A stretch of 64,000 bases of DNA, taken from assembly GCA_024642265.1 (NCBI GenBank), contig JAHEBL010000006.1, positions 1 through 64,000 of the forward strand, written 5' to 3'. Positions 31,678 to 42,059 of this stretch are shown piece by piece. The translations under genes were made by a program, and so were the position numbers. Position 1 is the first letter of the stretch. The number at the start of each line of letters is the position of its first letter. The DNA comes from Haliea sp. Its GTDB lineage: Bacteria > Pseudomonadota > Gammaproteobacteria > Pseudomonadales > Halieaceae. Below the pieces are notes generated by a model. The model was not told the origin of the DNA, did no database searches, and saw nothing but the letters and a program-made list of their open reading frames with translations.

Positions 31678-33311
31678 GCTTGCGCATCCCGCCACTCGGC
31701 CATCAGGCGCTCGGTGGCCGGATCCATCGGGCCTGATCCGGGCTCTCCCGACAGGCGCGCGAGGATTTGCGTGCCTATTTCCTTCCCCAGTTCCACTCCC
31801 CACTGATCAAACGGATTGATGCCCCATAGCCGGGCGCTGCAGAAGGTGCGATGCTCATACAGCGCCAGCAGCGCGCCGAGGCTCCCCGGGTTGACTGAGG
31901 CCATGGTGATCACGGTACTCGGTCGGTTGCCGGGCATCGCCATATGCGGTGCGAGCCTGCGTGCCTCCTGTTCGGTCAGTCCGCGCTGCAGCAGGACTGC
32001 ATGCGCGTCCTCCCGGGAGCGGCCTACCATCAGGGTTCGGCTCTGGGCCAGGCAGTTGGCCACCAGCCGTCGATGCTGCCCGCTCATGCCGGTATGGGTC
32101 GTCAGCGGCAGTATGAAATCGGCGGGGCACAGCTGCGTGCCCTGGTGCAATAGCTGGTGGAAGGAGTGCTGGCCCATGGTGCCTGCTGATCCCCACAGCA
32201 CGGGCCCTGTCGTATAGCTCAGGGGCTTGCCGTCTGCGTTGACACGCTTGCCATTACTCTCCATGGTCAGCTGCTGCAGGAAGTCAGGCAGTCGCCGCAG
32301 GCTGTTGTCGTAGGGCAGTACGACATGGTTGCCGGCACCCAGGAAATTGCAGTACCAAAGCTCCAGCAGGCTCAGCAGCAGGGGCGCATTCTCACCCGGT
32401 GCGCTGCTGCGGAAATGTTCGTCCATCGCTGCGGCGCCGTCCAGGAACTCCTCAAAGCTGTCCCAGCCAACGGCAATCGCGCAACTCAGGCCGATGGCGG
32501 ACCACACCGAGTAGCGCCCGCCCACCCAGTCCCACATCGGCAGGCAGTTATCGGCGGGAATGCCGAAGTCGGCGGCGGCCTGCAGGTTGGAGGTGACGGC
32601 GACGAAATGTTTGTCGAGGTCGGATTCGCCGGCGCCCGCGTTGAGCAGCCAGGCTCTGGCCGCCAGGCTGTTGGTGAGCGTCTCTTCCGTGCGAAAGGAT
32701 TTGGAGCAAACGACAAAAAGAGTGGATTCGGGGTCGAGGTCCAGCAGGGTGTCCTGCAGGTCCGCTGGGTCGACATTGGCGACATAGTGACAGCTGACGT
32801 TGCCATGGTAAGGTTTCAATGCCTCGGTAACCAGGCGCGGCCCCAGGTCTGAGCCGCCAATGCCGATATTTACGACATCGGTAATGGTAGCGCCGGAATA
32901 GCCCTTACGGCTGCCGTCGTTGAGGCTGTCGGCCCACTGCTTCATCAGCGCGCGGGCCGCCACCACCTGTGCGAATTTCTCCTCATGGCCGTGGCTGCCG
33001 GAGGCGCGCAGCAGGGTATGCAGGGCAGGTCTGTCCTCTGTGTTATTGATGTGTACGCCGTCGAACAGGGCAGCGACGTCCATCTGCAGTCCGCTGCGTT
33101 CGACCAGCTCCAGCAGTTGCGTCATGGCGGGCCTGGTCAGCAGGTGCTTGGAAAAATCCAGCTGCAGTCCGGCTGCGCGCAGGGTGAAATCCACGGCGCG
33201 TTGTGGGTCCTGTGCGAACAGCTCTGCCATGGACGCAGACCGCAGTTCGTCTGCCAGTGCCTGTAATTCGCCATAGCCGGATAACTCGGAAAGGAGTGCG
33301 CTTGCTGCCAT
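31674..33311 (-). CDS. pgi: Glucose-6-phosphate isomerase
   Basis: PGI, 545 residues, interconverts glucose-6- and fructose-6-phosphate and so feeds manC/manB and galU. The sugar-phosphate sites NIGIGGSDLGPRLVTEAL and SKSFRTEETLTNS and the C-terminal FDQWGVELGK lysine region are intact. The signature that reads GEPGTNGQH in E. coli reads GSAGTMGQH here, so the usual catalytic Glu position is S375. The ATG at 33311 gives the expected N-terminus; the frame extends to 33368 without support. Confidence 0.93.
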   Translation of the reverse strand: MAASALLSELSGYGELQALADELRSASMAELFAQDPQRAVDFTLRAAGLQLDFSKHLLTRPAMTQLLELVERSGLQMDVAALFDGVHINNTEDRPALHTLLRASGSHGHEEKFAQVVAARALMKQWADSLNDGSRKGYSGATITDVVNIGIGGSDLGPRLVTEALKPYHGNVSCHYVANVDPADLQDTLLDLDPESTLFVVCSKSFRTEETLTNSLAARAWLLNAGAGESDLDKHFVAVTSNLQAAADFGIPADNCLPMWDWVGGRYSVWSAIGLSCAIAVGWDSFEEFLDGAAAMDEHFRSSAPGENAPLLLSLLELWYCNFLGAGNHVVLPYDNSLRRLPDFLQQLTMESNGKRVNADGKPLSYTTGPVLWGSAGTMGQHSFHQLLHQGTQLCPADFILPLTTHTGMSGQHRRLVANCLAQSRTLMVGRSREDAHAVLLQRGLTEQEARRLAPHMAMPGNRPSTVITMASVNPGSLGALLALYEHRTFCSARLWGINPFDQWGVELGKEIGTQILARLSGEPGSGPMDPATERLMAEWRDAQA

Positions 33312-33401
33312 GCTCGGACCTTGTCGGGCGGGAGGATTAAAGACCCGAGTATAGCCAATCGCGCGCAATGCCGTTACCGGTATTGCTGCCGATATAGCGG
33401 C

Positions 33402-34364
33402 TCAGTGGTCGCGATGAATCGAGAGGTGGGTAATCCGCTCCAGCGCGCTGCGCCAGGTATTGGCCGGCAGCTGCTGCAACCGCGCCAGCGCCAGGTCGTG
33501 GTAGTGGCGTGCCTGCGCCCGGGTGTAGTCCAGCGAGCCGCAGCCTTGTACCGCCTGGACGATTGCATTCAGCTCGCTGGCGCTTCTGTTGGTGATTGCA
33601 TCGCGAATCAGCGTTCGCTCCGCCTCGCTACCTTCCTGCATGGCGTGGATCAGGGGCAGGGTGGTTTTGCCTTCCGTCAGGTCGTCCCCGACATTTTTGC
33701 CCATGGTGGCGGGATCACCCTCGTAGTCCAGCACATCATCGATCATCTGAAAAGCGATGCCGAGGTTGAGGCCAAATTCTCGCATGGCCTGGCGCAGGGG
33801 CGGCTCTGCACCACTCAGGGAGGCAGCGCCGTAGCACGCGGCCGCGAAGAGGATGGCCGTCTTGCGGGTGATGACTTCGAGATACTGTTCGCGGGAGGTG
33901 TCGGCCAGGCCGGCGCGCGCCAGCTGCAGGACCTCGCCCTCGGCGATGGTGTTGGTGGTATCGGCCATGTGGTCGAGTATGCTCATGTCTCCCAGCTGCA
34001 CCATCAGCTGGAAGGCCCGGGTGTAGAGAAAGTCCCCCACCAGCACAGACGGGGCATTGCCGAACTCGGCGTTGGCGGTGGGCCGGCCGCGGCGCAGGCT
34101 GGAAATATCCACTACATCGTCGTGCAGCAGTGTGGCCGTATGGATAAATTCGATGATGGCCGCGAACTTGATGTGGGCGGGGCCGCAGCTGCCGAGGGCG
34201 GAAGCGGACAGCAGCACCAGCAGGGGCCGCAGGCGTTTGCCGCCGGCGTCAACAATATAGTGACCAACGTTCTCCACCATGGGCACGTCGGAGTGCAACT
34301 GGTCGATGATGAGCTGGTTGACCTGCTCAAATTCCCTGCTGACGGTAGCGCGTACTTCTTGCAT
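33402..34364 (-). CDS. ispB: Octaprenyl diphosphate synthase
   Basis: Trans-long-chain polyprenyl diphosphate synthase, 320 residues, which builds the isoprenoid tail of ubiquinone and menaquinone. The two aspartate-rich motifs are LLHDDVVD (first) and IDDVLDYEGD (second), and GGKRLRP is the IPP-binding segment. Divergence from rplU-rpmA is the classical gammaproteobacterial layout. The ATG at 34364 lies about 23 bases downstream of the predicted start of the promoter at 34393-34421. An upstream in-frame ATG at 34421 overlaps that promoter. Confidence 0.96.
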   Translation of the reverse strand: MQEVRATVSREFEQVNQLIIDQLHSDVPMVENVGHYIVDAGGKRLRPLLVLLSASALGSCGPAHIKFAAIIEFIHTATLLHDDVVDISSLRRGRPTANAEFGNAPSVLVGDFLYTRAFQLMVQLGDMSILDHMADTTNTIAEGEVLQLARAGLADTSREQYLEVITRKTAILFAAACYGAASLSGAEPPLRQAMREFGLNLGIAFQMIDDVLDYEGDPATMGKNVGDDLTEGKTTLPLIHAMQEGSEAERTLIRDAITNRSASELNAIVQAVQGCGSLDYTRAQARHYHDLALARLQQLPANTWRSALERITHLSIHRDH

Positions 34365-34392
34365 GACCCGGGTGGCTTGAAAGTGCCCGGGC

Positions 34393-34421
34393 ATGCTAGG
34401 TTGCCGCCACCGACCTGTCAA
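34393..34421 (-). promoter_or_regulatory. Predicted promoter of ispB
   Basis: On the minus strand TTGACA (34421-34416), 17-base spacer, TAGCAT (34398-34393). This near-consensus site supports the ATG at 34364. Confidence 0.8.
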
Positions 34422-34483
34422 CCCGGCTGCCCGTGTTAGCGGCCGCCGGTCTTAAGTTATTGTTTTTATGAAATAAGTAAGCC

Positions 34484-34512
34484 TTGCCGTGAGCGGCTGA
34501 TTTGAGTAAAAT
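34484..34512 (+). promoter_or_regulatory. Predicted promoter of rplU-rpmA
   Basis: TTGCCG (34484-34489), 17-base spacer, TAAAAT (34507-34512). This leaves a leader of roughly 130 bases before rplU. Confidence 0.7.
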
Positions 34513-34647
34513 CGCCGCCCTCTGACCCCTGTCGCACCCAGTGCCGGCGCGGGTCAGTCTTAACCAACTGTTAGTGCCGGTCTCTGCCCCCTTGATTTAC
34601 AAGGGTTTTTTTCCAACAGCGAGCAGGCTAACTCAACGGAGCACAAT

Positions 34648-34959
34648 ATGTACGCAGTAATCGAGAGCGGTGGCAAGCAGCATCGCGTGGTGGAAGGCGA
34701 AACCCTGAAGCTGGAAAAAATTGAAGCCGCAACCGGCGATACAGTCGAATTCGACAAAGTATTGATGGTTGGTGGCGGTGACAGCGTCAAGATCGGCACT
34801 CCCGTGGTTGCCGGCAGCAAGGTAATCGCAGAGGTGGTTGCCCATGGTCGTCACAAGAAGGTCAAGATCGTTAAGTTCAGTCGCCGTAAGCACTACCGGA
34901 GAGAAACTGGTCACCGCCAGTGGTTCACCGAGGTGAAGATCACCGGCATTACGGCGTAA
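34648..34959 (+). CDS. rplU: 50S ribosomal protein L21
   Basis: L21, 103 residues, begins [20 protein letters not shown] and contains the basic segment [20 protein letters not shown]. It lies 16 bases upstream of rpmA, the invariant partner, and is divergent from ispB. Confidence 0.98.
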   Translation: MYAVIESGGKQHRVVEGETLKLEKIEAATGDTVEFDKVLMVGGGDSVKIGTPVVAGSKVIAEVVAHGRHKKVKIVKFSRRKHYRRETGHRQWFTEVKITGITA

Positions 34960-34975
34960 CAGGAGGGTTTGAGCA

Positions 34976-35233
34976 ATGGCACACAAGAAAGCTGGTGGTA
35001 GTACCCGTAACGGACGTGATTCCGAAAGTAAGCGACTGGGCGTCAAGCGCTTTGGTGGTGAAACCGTGCAGGCAGGCAGCATCATCGTGCGCCAGCGTGG
35101 CACGCGCTTCCACGCCGGCACCAACGTGGGTATCGGCAAGGATCACACCCTGTTTGCTACCGCTGACGGCAAGGTCGAGTTCGTAACCAAGGGCCCCAAC
35201 AGCCGCAAGTTCGTTCAGATAGTGAGCGCCTGA
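34976..35233 (+). CDS. rpmA: 50S ribosomal protein L27
   Basis: L27, 85 residues, whose N-terminus reaches the peptidyl transferase centre. It begins [20 protein letters not shown], so no N-terminal processing peptide is predicted (unlike in Firmicutes). CAGGAGG precedes the ATG. A terminator follows 26 bases after the stop, so rpmA is separated from obgE. Confidence 0.98.
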   Translation: MAHKKAGGSTRNGRDSESKRLGVKRFGGETVQAGSIIVRQRGTRFHAGTNVGIGKDHTLFATADGKVEFVTKGPNSRKFVQIVSA

Positions 35234-35259
35234 GGCGCGGCTTCAAGCCGGGTAACGCG

Positions 35260-35289
35260 AAGCCTCGTCGTTGGACGGGGCTTTTTTTT
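35260..35289 (+). terminator. Rho-independent terminator after rpmA
   Basis: AAGCCTCGTC (35260-35269) pairs with GACGGGGCTT (35274-35283), with one G-T pair, around the loop GTTG, and is followed by a T run to 35288. Confidence 0.9.
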
Positions 35290-35396
35290 GCCTGATCCCC
35301 TTATCTATGGGTAGAGCGCCGTTCCATTCGCGGTGGCGGGCGGGTGTTGCCTCGCTTCACGGCTGCCTCCCTCCACTCCCCCGACCTGCGGCCGTA

Positions 35397-35426
35397 TTGG
35401 CGCAGCCACTAAGGTGGACATAATTT
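35397..35426 (+). promoter_or_regulatory. Possible promoter of obgE
   Basis: TTGGCG (35397-35402), 18 bases and TAATTT (35421-35426). A second -10-like TATACT lies at 35430-35435 without a good -35. Because a terminator separates obgE from rpmA, some promoter must lie in this gap. Confidence 0.35.
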
Positions 35427-35428
35427 AG

Positions 35429-36685
<1,257 letters not shown>

Positions 36686-36693
36686 GATCCGCC

Positions 36694-37815
36694 ATGTCTG
36701 ACAGGCACGAAATAGCCGAGGCGAGGCGCTGGGTCGTAAAGGTCGGCAGTGCATTGCTGACCAATGACGGCCGCGGACTGGACGCCAGTATTATCGCGAC
36801 TCTGGTCGACCAGCTGGTGCAGCTGCGCGCGCGGGGCTGTGAGGTAGTGCTGGTTTCCAGTGGTGCGGTGGCCGCCGGTATTGTCCGGCTGGGCTGGAGT
36901 TCACGCCCGCACCTGCTGCACAAGTTGCAGGCAGCCGCTGCCGTCGGGCAGTCGGTGCTGGTGCAGCACTATGAAAACGCATTCAGGGAGCACGGTATTG
37001 CCACTGCCCAGATCCTGCTGGTGCACGACGATGTGACCGCGCGGGATCGCTATCTCAATGCACGGGGTACGCTCAACACCCTGCTGGAACTGGGGGTGGT
37101 GCCGGTGGTCAACGAAAATGACACGGTGGTCACCGACGAAATACGCTTCGGTGATAACGACACCCTGGCGGCCCTGGTGGCCAACCTGATCGATGCGGAC
37201 GCCCTGTTGCTGTTGACCGACCAGCAGGGCATGTACCGGGAGGACCCCAGGCACAACCCCAATGCCAGGCTGCTGGACAATTGTGACGTTCACGACCCGC
37301 AGCTGGATGGTATGGCAGGGGAGGGCGGCGCACTGGGCCGTGGCGGTATGGTGACCAAGCTGCGCGCGGCCCGGCTGGCCGCCCGCTCGGGCACGGAAAC
37401 CATAATCGCCTCCGGACGCGAGGCCAATATCGTTGCCGCCGTCACTGCCGGTAACAAGGCGGGCACCTGGTTGCGCACCGGTAAACAGCCCCAGAATGCC
37501 CGCAAACAGTGGCTGGCGGGTATGGTGCAGGTGCAGGGCAGCCTGGAACTGGATGAGGGGGCGGTGCGGGTGCTGCGTGAATCGGGCCGCAGCCTGCTGG
37601 CCGTCGGGGTGCGGGCGGTGCACGGTAATTTCACCCTGGGGGAGATGGTGTCCTGCAAGGACGGCAGCGGTCGTGAGATAGCCCGGGGGCTGGTCAATTA
37701 CAACGCCGAGGAAACCCGGCGCATCATGGGCCTGCCGTCACGCGAGATCGAGGGCGTGCTGGGCTACCTGCGCGATGCAGAGCTCATTCACCGCGACAAC
37801 CTGGTGTTGTGCTAG
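36694..37815 (+). CDS. proB: Glutamate 5-kinase
   Basis: ProB, 373 residues, phosphorylates glutamate in the first step of proline synthesis. An amino acid kinase domain ([47 protein letters not shown]) is followed by a C-terminal PUA domain from about residue 280. It follows obgE directly, as in many gammaproteobacteria. Its stop lies inside a palindrome shared with the convergent aldehyde dehydrogenase gene. Confidence 0.97.
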   Translation: MSDRHEIAEARRWVVKVGSALLTNDGRGLDASIIATLVDQLVQLRARGCEVVLVSSGAVAAGIVRLGWSSRPHLLHKLQAAAAVGQSVLVQHYENAFREHGIATAQILLVHDDVTARDRYLNARGTLNTLLELGVVPVVNENDTVVTDEIRFGDNDTLAALVANLIDADALLLLTDQQGMYREDPRHNPNARLLDNCDVHDPQLDGMAGEGGALGRGGMVTKLRAARLAARSGTETIIASGREANIVAAVTAGNKAGTWLRTGKQPQNARKQWLAGMVQVQGSLELDEGAVRVLRESGRSLLAVGVRAVHGNFTLGEMVSCKDGSGREIARGLVNYNAEETRRIMGLPSREIEGVLGYLRDAELIHRDNLVLC

Positions 37816-37826
37816 GCCCGGCCTAG
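37812..37826. repeat. Palindrome holding both convergent stop codons
   Basis: CTAGGC-CCG-GCCTAG is a perfect 6-bp stem with a 3-base loop. The proB TAG (37813-37815) is in one arm and the aldehyde dehydrogenase TAG (37825-37823, minus) is in the other. There is no T tract. Confidence 0.6.
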
Positions 37827-39364
37827 CTCATCCAGCGGCCGATTGGCGTTTTCACCCAGAGAAAGTTCATCAGTTTCTTCATGCCCTCCGCGCTCTTCGC
37901 GCTGTAAGGGTAGGCGTTCTGCATCTTGCCGCCGAAGCGGTCGATCACGATCGGCATTTCATGGCAGTAGCCGAGCAGGCCTTTCTTGCCATTGACCTGG
38001 CCCAGCCCTGAATTCTTGCGCCCGCCGAAAGGGGCTGCGGGAATGCCGTAACTCACCGCCATGTCGTTGACGCTGCAGGAGCCGGTGTCGATGGCGGCCG
38101 CCAGCTGGTAACCCCTGTCCTTGTCTTTGGTCCAGACATTGCCGTTGAGGCCGAATTCAGAATCATTGGCCAGGGCGACGGCCTCCTCTTCGCTCGCGAC
38201 TTTCTGGATGCACAGGACGGGGCCGAAGGTCTCGTGGAGCATGATGTCCATGCTGTTGTCGACCCCGGTGATGACCGTCGGTTCGTAGTACAGCCCGGCA
38301 AGATCAGGGTTGCGCCGGCCGCCCATCAGGATGTTGGCGCCCTTGGCCCGGGCATCCTCCACGTGCGCCTCGATGATAGCCATCTGGCGGTCCCAGAACA
38401 CCGCGCCTACGTCTTCTTCCCAGCCGTGTTGCTGCCCCTGGCGCAGGTGCTTGCCCTTGTCGAGCACCAGGCGCAGGAATTCATCGTACACCGCTGCCAC
38501 GACATAAATGCGTTCCGTACCGCAACAGTAGTGGCCGGTATTCATGCAGGAGCCCAGCCAGGCGCCGTCCGCCGCCCGGTCGAGATCCGCGTCGGCGCAG
38601 ACGATCATGGCGTCATTGCCGCCCAGTTCCAGGGTACAGGGAATGAGTTGGCTGGCGCAGGCTTCGGCGACCTTGCGCCCGGTGGCCACGCTGCCGGTAA
38701 ACGAGACCTTGTCCACCCCGCCGCGCACGATCGCGGCACCGGTCTCACCGTCGCCAAGCAGGACCTGCAGTACGCCATCGGGCAGGCCCGCCCGGGTGAA
38801 AATAGTCTCTGCCAGTCGCGCCGAGAACGGCGTGACCTCCGATCCCTTGGCGACCACCGTATTGCCCGCCAGGATAGCCTGGACAGCCTGATTCATCACC
38901 AGCACGAAGGGACCATTCCAGGGGGTGATCAGGCCGATCACTCCCAGCGGCTTGTAGAGTATCCGCAGTTGTTTGACGATACCCAGCAGGCCGTGCACGC
39001 GCCGCTTGTGGGGCTTGAGGAATTTCCCGGCGTTCTTGGCGTAGTAACACAGGGAGTCCGCCACGGAGAAGATTTCCATGCTCATGGCATCGGTGCGCGC
39101 CTTGCCGGTCTCCGCTACCACCGTATCGATAATCTCGTCCTGGCTCTCCAGTACGATCTGCAGCGCCCGCTCCACAATGGCCGCGCGCTCCTTCATGGTG
39201 GTTCTGGCCCACACGGGTTGCACCGCCCTGGCCCTGGCAATTGCGGCGGCGACATCCTCGGCATTGGCGCAAACCAGCTCGCCGGTGGGCTCCATGGTGA
39301 CGGGGCTGCGCAGTTGCAGGTGCCGGCGGGCATCGCTGGAGGCGATCGGTTCGTAAATAGACAT
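37823..39364 (-). CDS. NAD(P)-dependent aldehyde dehydrogenase
   Basis: ALDH superfamily enzyme, 513 residues, oxidising an aldehyde to the acid. Catalytic landmarks are N150 (TPWN), the Rossmann segment SFTGSVATGRKVAEAC, E246 (LELGGND) and the nucleophile C280 in GHYCCGTER. It resembles the succinate-semialdehyde/medium-chain aldehyde group, but the substrate cannot be named. AGGAG precedes the ATG. The promoter at 39390-39418 contains an operator-like inverted repeat, so the gene is probably under its own repressor. No regulator gene is adjacent. Confidence 0.9.
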   Translation of the reverse strand: MSIYEPIASSDARRHLQLRSPVTMEPTGELVCANAEDVAAAIARARAVQPVWARTTMKERAAIVERALQIVLESQDEIIDTVVAETGKARTDAMSMEIFSVADSLCYYAKNAGKFLKPHKRRVHGLLGIVKQLRILYKPLGVIGLITPWNGPFVLVMNQAVQAILAGNTVVAKGSEVTPFSARLAETIFTRAGLPDGVLQVLLGDGETGAAIVRGGVDKVSFTGSVATGRKVAEACASQLIPCTLELGGNDAMIVCADADLDRAADGAWLGSCMNTGHYCCGTERIYVVAAVYDEFLRLVLDKGKHLRQGQQHGWEEDVGAVFWDRQMAIIEAHVEDARAKGANILMGGRRNPDLAGLYYEPTVITGVDNSMDIMLHETFGPVLCIQKVASEEEAVALANDSEFGLNGNVWTKDKDRGYQLAAAIDTGSCSVNDMAVSYGIPAAPFGGRKNSGLGQVNGKKGLLGYCHEMPIVIDRFGGKMQNAYPYSAKSAEGMKKLMNFLWVKTPIGRWMS

Positions 39365-39389
39365 GGCTTACTCCTGAAGATGTCCGGAC

Positions 39390-39418
39390 AAACTATTGGT
39401 CATTAGTTTTGCTGTCAA
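39390..39418 (-). promoter_or_regulatory. Promoter with overlapping operator, aldehyde dehydrogenase gene
   Basis: On the minus strand TTGACA (39418-39413), 17-base spacer, TAGTTT (39395-39390). The -10 hexamer is one arm of the inverted repeat AAACTA-N8-TAGTTT (39390-39409). A second perfect palindrome, TGTCCGGACA (39381-39390), lies at the expected start of transcription. The layout suggests a dimeric repressor such as a TetR-family protein. Confidence 0.7.
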
Positions 39419-39513
39419 TGTCTTTTGGTATGGCACCAGAGGGCGGGTATGAATTACAAGACCGCGGTACTGTGGGATAATCGGCGGCCTTTGACTCCAG
39501 AATAAGAAACATC

Positions 39514-40389
39514 ATGACCCTGGCCGCCGAGCTACAGCTGATTCTCTACTGCATTGCCATAGCGGGTGTCTCGCTGGTGGGCGGTTTGCTGCCCAACTGG
39601 GTAAAGATGACCCATACCCGCACCCAGGTGGCAATGAGCCTGGTCTCGGGTCTGATGCTGGGTGTGGCCTTCTACCATCTGCTGCCCCACAGCGTGGCCA
39701 TGCTGGGCGGCCCGGGTGCGGCGGACACGTCGGTCCGGTGGTTGATGGTGGGGCTGATAACCATGTTGCTGCTGCTGCGTATGTTTCATTTTCACCAGCA
39801 TGATTTCAGCCATGAGGAAGAGGACCTGCACGACCATCACCTGGGCCATGATCACGGGCACGGTCATGCCCACGCTTCCGCCACTCCTGTGCACAGCATG
39901 AGCTGGTTGGGGATAGCGCTGGGCCTGGCGGTGCACACGCTGATTGACGGCATAGCCCTGGGGGCAGTCATGCAGGGTGAGGTTAGCGATGGCGCCACGG
40001 GCCTGCTCGGTGTGGGCGTGTTCCTGGCCATCCTGCTGCACAAGCCATTGGATGCCATGTCGATAACCACGGTCATGGCGGCAGGCGGCTGGAGTCGGCG
40101 CGCGCGCGCCACCAATAACCTGGTGTTCGCCCTGATGTGCCCCCTGGGCGCACTGCTGTTCTATTTCGGGGTGGATTCGCTGGGCGACAACCGGGATTAC
40201 CTGGTGGCTGCGGCGCTGGCATTTTCAGCGGGGGCGTTCATCTGTATCGCCCTGAGTGACCTGTTGCCCGAGGTCCACTTTCACAGCCACGACCGCACCA
40301 AGTTGACCGTGGCTTTTCTCCTGGGTATCGGCCTGGCCTACGGTATCGGCGTACTTGAGCCGGCCAATTTTCATCTTCCCAACCACTGA
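39514..40389 (+). CDS. ZIP-family metal transporter
   Basis: Integral membrane protein of 291 residues with about eight helices and a long histidine-rich loop between helices 3 and 4 (HHLGHDHGHGHAHA near residues 110-123). The helix-4 motif AVHTLIDGIALGA and the helix-5 HKPLDAMSI contain the expected metal-site His/Asp residues of ZIP transporters. It probably imports zinc or a related divalent metal. No Zur-type site was recognised upstream. Confidence 0.88.
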   Translation: MTLAAELQLILYCIAIAGVSLVGGLLPNWVKMTHTRTQVAMSLVSGLMLGVAFYHLLPHSVAMLGGPGAADTSVRWLMVGLITMLLLLRMFHFHQHDFSHEEEDLHDHHLGHDHGHGHAHASATPVHSMSWLGIALGLAVHTLIDGIALGAVMQGEVSDGATGLLGVGVFLAILLHKPLDAMSITTVMAAGGWSRRARATNNLVFALMCPLGALLFYFGVDSLGDNRDYLVAAALAFSAGAFICIALSDLLPEVHFHSHDRTKLTVAFLLGIGLAYGIGVLEPANFHLPNH

Positions 40390-40406
40390 GCGAGCGGAGG
40401 CACTCC

Positions 40407-40856
40407 ATGGTCAAGCGTGTTATCTATCCCCCCGTCTGGCTGCTGCTGGGCCTTATCGCCATCTTTAGCCTGAACGAACTGTATCCGCTGCTCCGCTTTA
40501 CCAGCCTGGCAGCCCAACTCGTCGGCGGGGTGATCATAGTTGTGGGGCTGTTGCTGCTGGTATCAGCCAATGGCCTGTTTGTGCGGGCCGGTACCGATGT
40601 CATACCGTTTCGCAATGTCAGCGCCCTGGTGACGGGCGGTGTCTTCCGTTACACCCGCAATCCCATGTACCTGGGCATGGCGGCCGTGCTGCTGGGCTGC
40701 GCGGTCACGGTAGGTGCCGTTTCCGCCCTGCCCGTGCCGTTGGTTTTTGCCGTTATTGTGCAGGCGCGGTTTATCCTGCCTGAGGAGGACATGCTGCGCG
40801 GCCTGTTTCCCGTCGAGTACCCGGCTTATTGTCAGCGCGTGCGGCGCTGGCTTTAG
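40407..40856 (+). CDS. Isoprenylcysteine methyltransferase-like membrane protein
   Basis: Small membrane protein of 149 residues with about four helices. The motif TGGVFRYTRNPMYLGMAAVL (near residues 76-95) and the end EYPAYCQRVRRWL match the ICMT/PEMT (phospholipid methyltransferase-like) family, which binds S-adenosylmethionine in the membrane. The methylated substrate in bacteria is mostly unknown. It starts 17 bases after the ZIP gene, so the two are likely co-transcribed. Confidence 0.85.
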   Translation: MVKRVIYPPVWLLLGLIAIFSLNELYPLLRFTSLAAQLVGGVIIVVGLLLLVSANGLFVRAGTDVIPFRNVSALVTGGVFRYTRNPMYLGMAAVLLGCAVTVGAVSALPVPLVFAVIVQARFILPEEDMLRGLFPVEYPAYCQRVRRWL

Positions 40857-40903
40857 CTGTTCAGAGTTTTTCTGACGAATAATCCACCAGTGGAGGAAGT
40901 TCC

Positions 40904-42022
40904 ATGTTACTAGGTGTACCCAAGGAAATAAAAACCCACGAATACCGTGTAGGCCTGACCACCGGCAGTGTGCTGGAACTGGTGCACCACGGGCACCAGG
41001 TGATCGTACAAAGCGGCGCGGGAGAGGGCATCGGGCTCAGCGACGATATGTACCGGGAGGTCGGTGCCGAGATCGTGGCCAGTGCGGGAGAGGTATTCGA
41101 GCGCGCCGAGATGGTGGTCAAGGTGAAGGAACCCCAGCCCGCGGAATGTGCGATGTTGCGGGAGGGTCAGGTGTTGTTCACCTACCTGCACCTGGCTCCT
41201 GATCCGGGCCAGACCCGGGCCCTGCTGGATTCCGGTTGTATCGCCATAGCCTACGAGACGGTCACCGGCCCCAATAACACCCTCCCGCTGCTGTCGCCCA
41301 TGAGCGAGGTGGCGGGCCGCATGTCGGTGCAGGCCGGCGCCCACTGCCTGGAGAAGGAACAGGGCGGCTCGGGGATCCTGCTCGGCGGGGTGCCGGGGGT
41401 CGAGGCGGCCCGGGTGGTGGTGATCGGGGGCGGTGTCGTGGGGACCAATGCGGTGCGCATGGCGATGGGCATGGAAGCTCACGTAACCGTGCTCGACCGC
41501 TCCCTGCAGCGCCTGAAGGAACTGGATTTCCAGTTCGGCTGCATGCTCAATACCGTGTATTCCACCCGCGAAGCGCTGGGTCGCTACGTTGCCAGTGCGG
41601 ACCTGTTGATCGGGGCTGTACTGGTCCCGGGAGCCGCGGCGCCGAAGCTGGTAGACCGCGAAATGCTGCGCACCATGAAACCCGGTTCAGTGCTGGTTGA
41701 CGTGGCTATCGACCAGGGGGGGTGTTTTGAAACCAGCCGGCCGACCACCCATGCCGAACCCACCTATGTGGAGGAGGGCATCGTGCACTATTGCGTGGCC
41801 AATATGCCCGGCGCGGTGGCGCGCACGTCCACTTTTGCGCTGAACAATGCGACGCTGCCCTTTACCCTGAACCTGGCCAACAAAGGCTATCGGCAGGCGC
41901 TGCGGGATGACCCTAACCTCTGTGCCGGCCTGAACGTCCATCGTGGGCAGCTCACCTACAAGGCGGTGGCGGACGATCTGGGGCTGGAATACGTGCCCGC
42001 CAGGGACGCCCTGGCGGATTGA
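40904..42022 (+). CDS. ald: Alanine dehydrogenase
   Basis: Ald, 372 residues, catalyses reversible NAD-dependent deamination of L-alanine to pyruvate. It begins [20 protein letters not shown]. The catalytic lysine/histidine region shows MVVKVKEPQ and FTYLHLAPD, and the NAD fold reads [30 protein letters not shown] precedes the ATG. It ends 37 bases before the convergent DUF2950 gene. Confidence 0.96.
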   Translation: MLLGVPKEIKTHEYRVGLTTGSVLELVHHGHQVIVQSGAGEGIGLSDDMYREVGAEIVASAGEVFERAEMVVKVKEPQPAECAMLREGQVLFTYLHLAPDPGQTRALLDSGCIAIAYETVTGPNNTLPLLSPMSEVAGRMSVQAGAHCLEKEQGGSGILLGGVPGVEAARVVVIGGGVVGTNAVRMAMGMEAHVTVLDRSLQRLKELDFQFGCMLNTVYSTREALGRYVASADLLIGAVLVPGAAAPKLVDREMLRTMKPGSVLVDVAIDQGGCFETSRPTTHAEPTYVEEGIVHYCVANMPGAVARTSTFALNNATLPFTLNLANKGYRQALRDDPNLCAGLNVHRGQLTYKAVADDLGLEYVPARDALAD

Positions 42023-42059
42023 CGGGAAGTTTCAGGCCATGGCGCCTGCGGTGCTTGCC

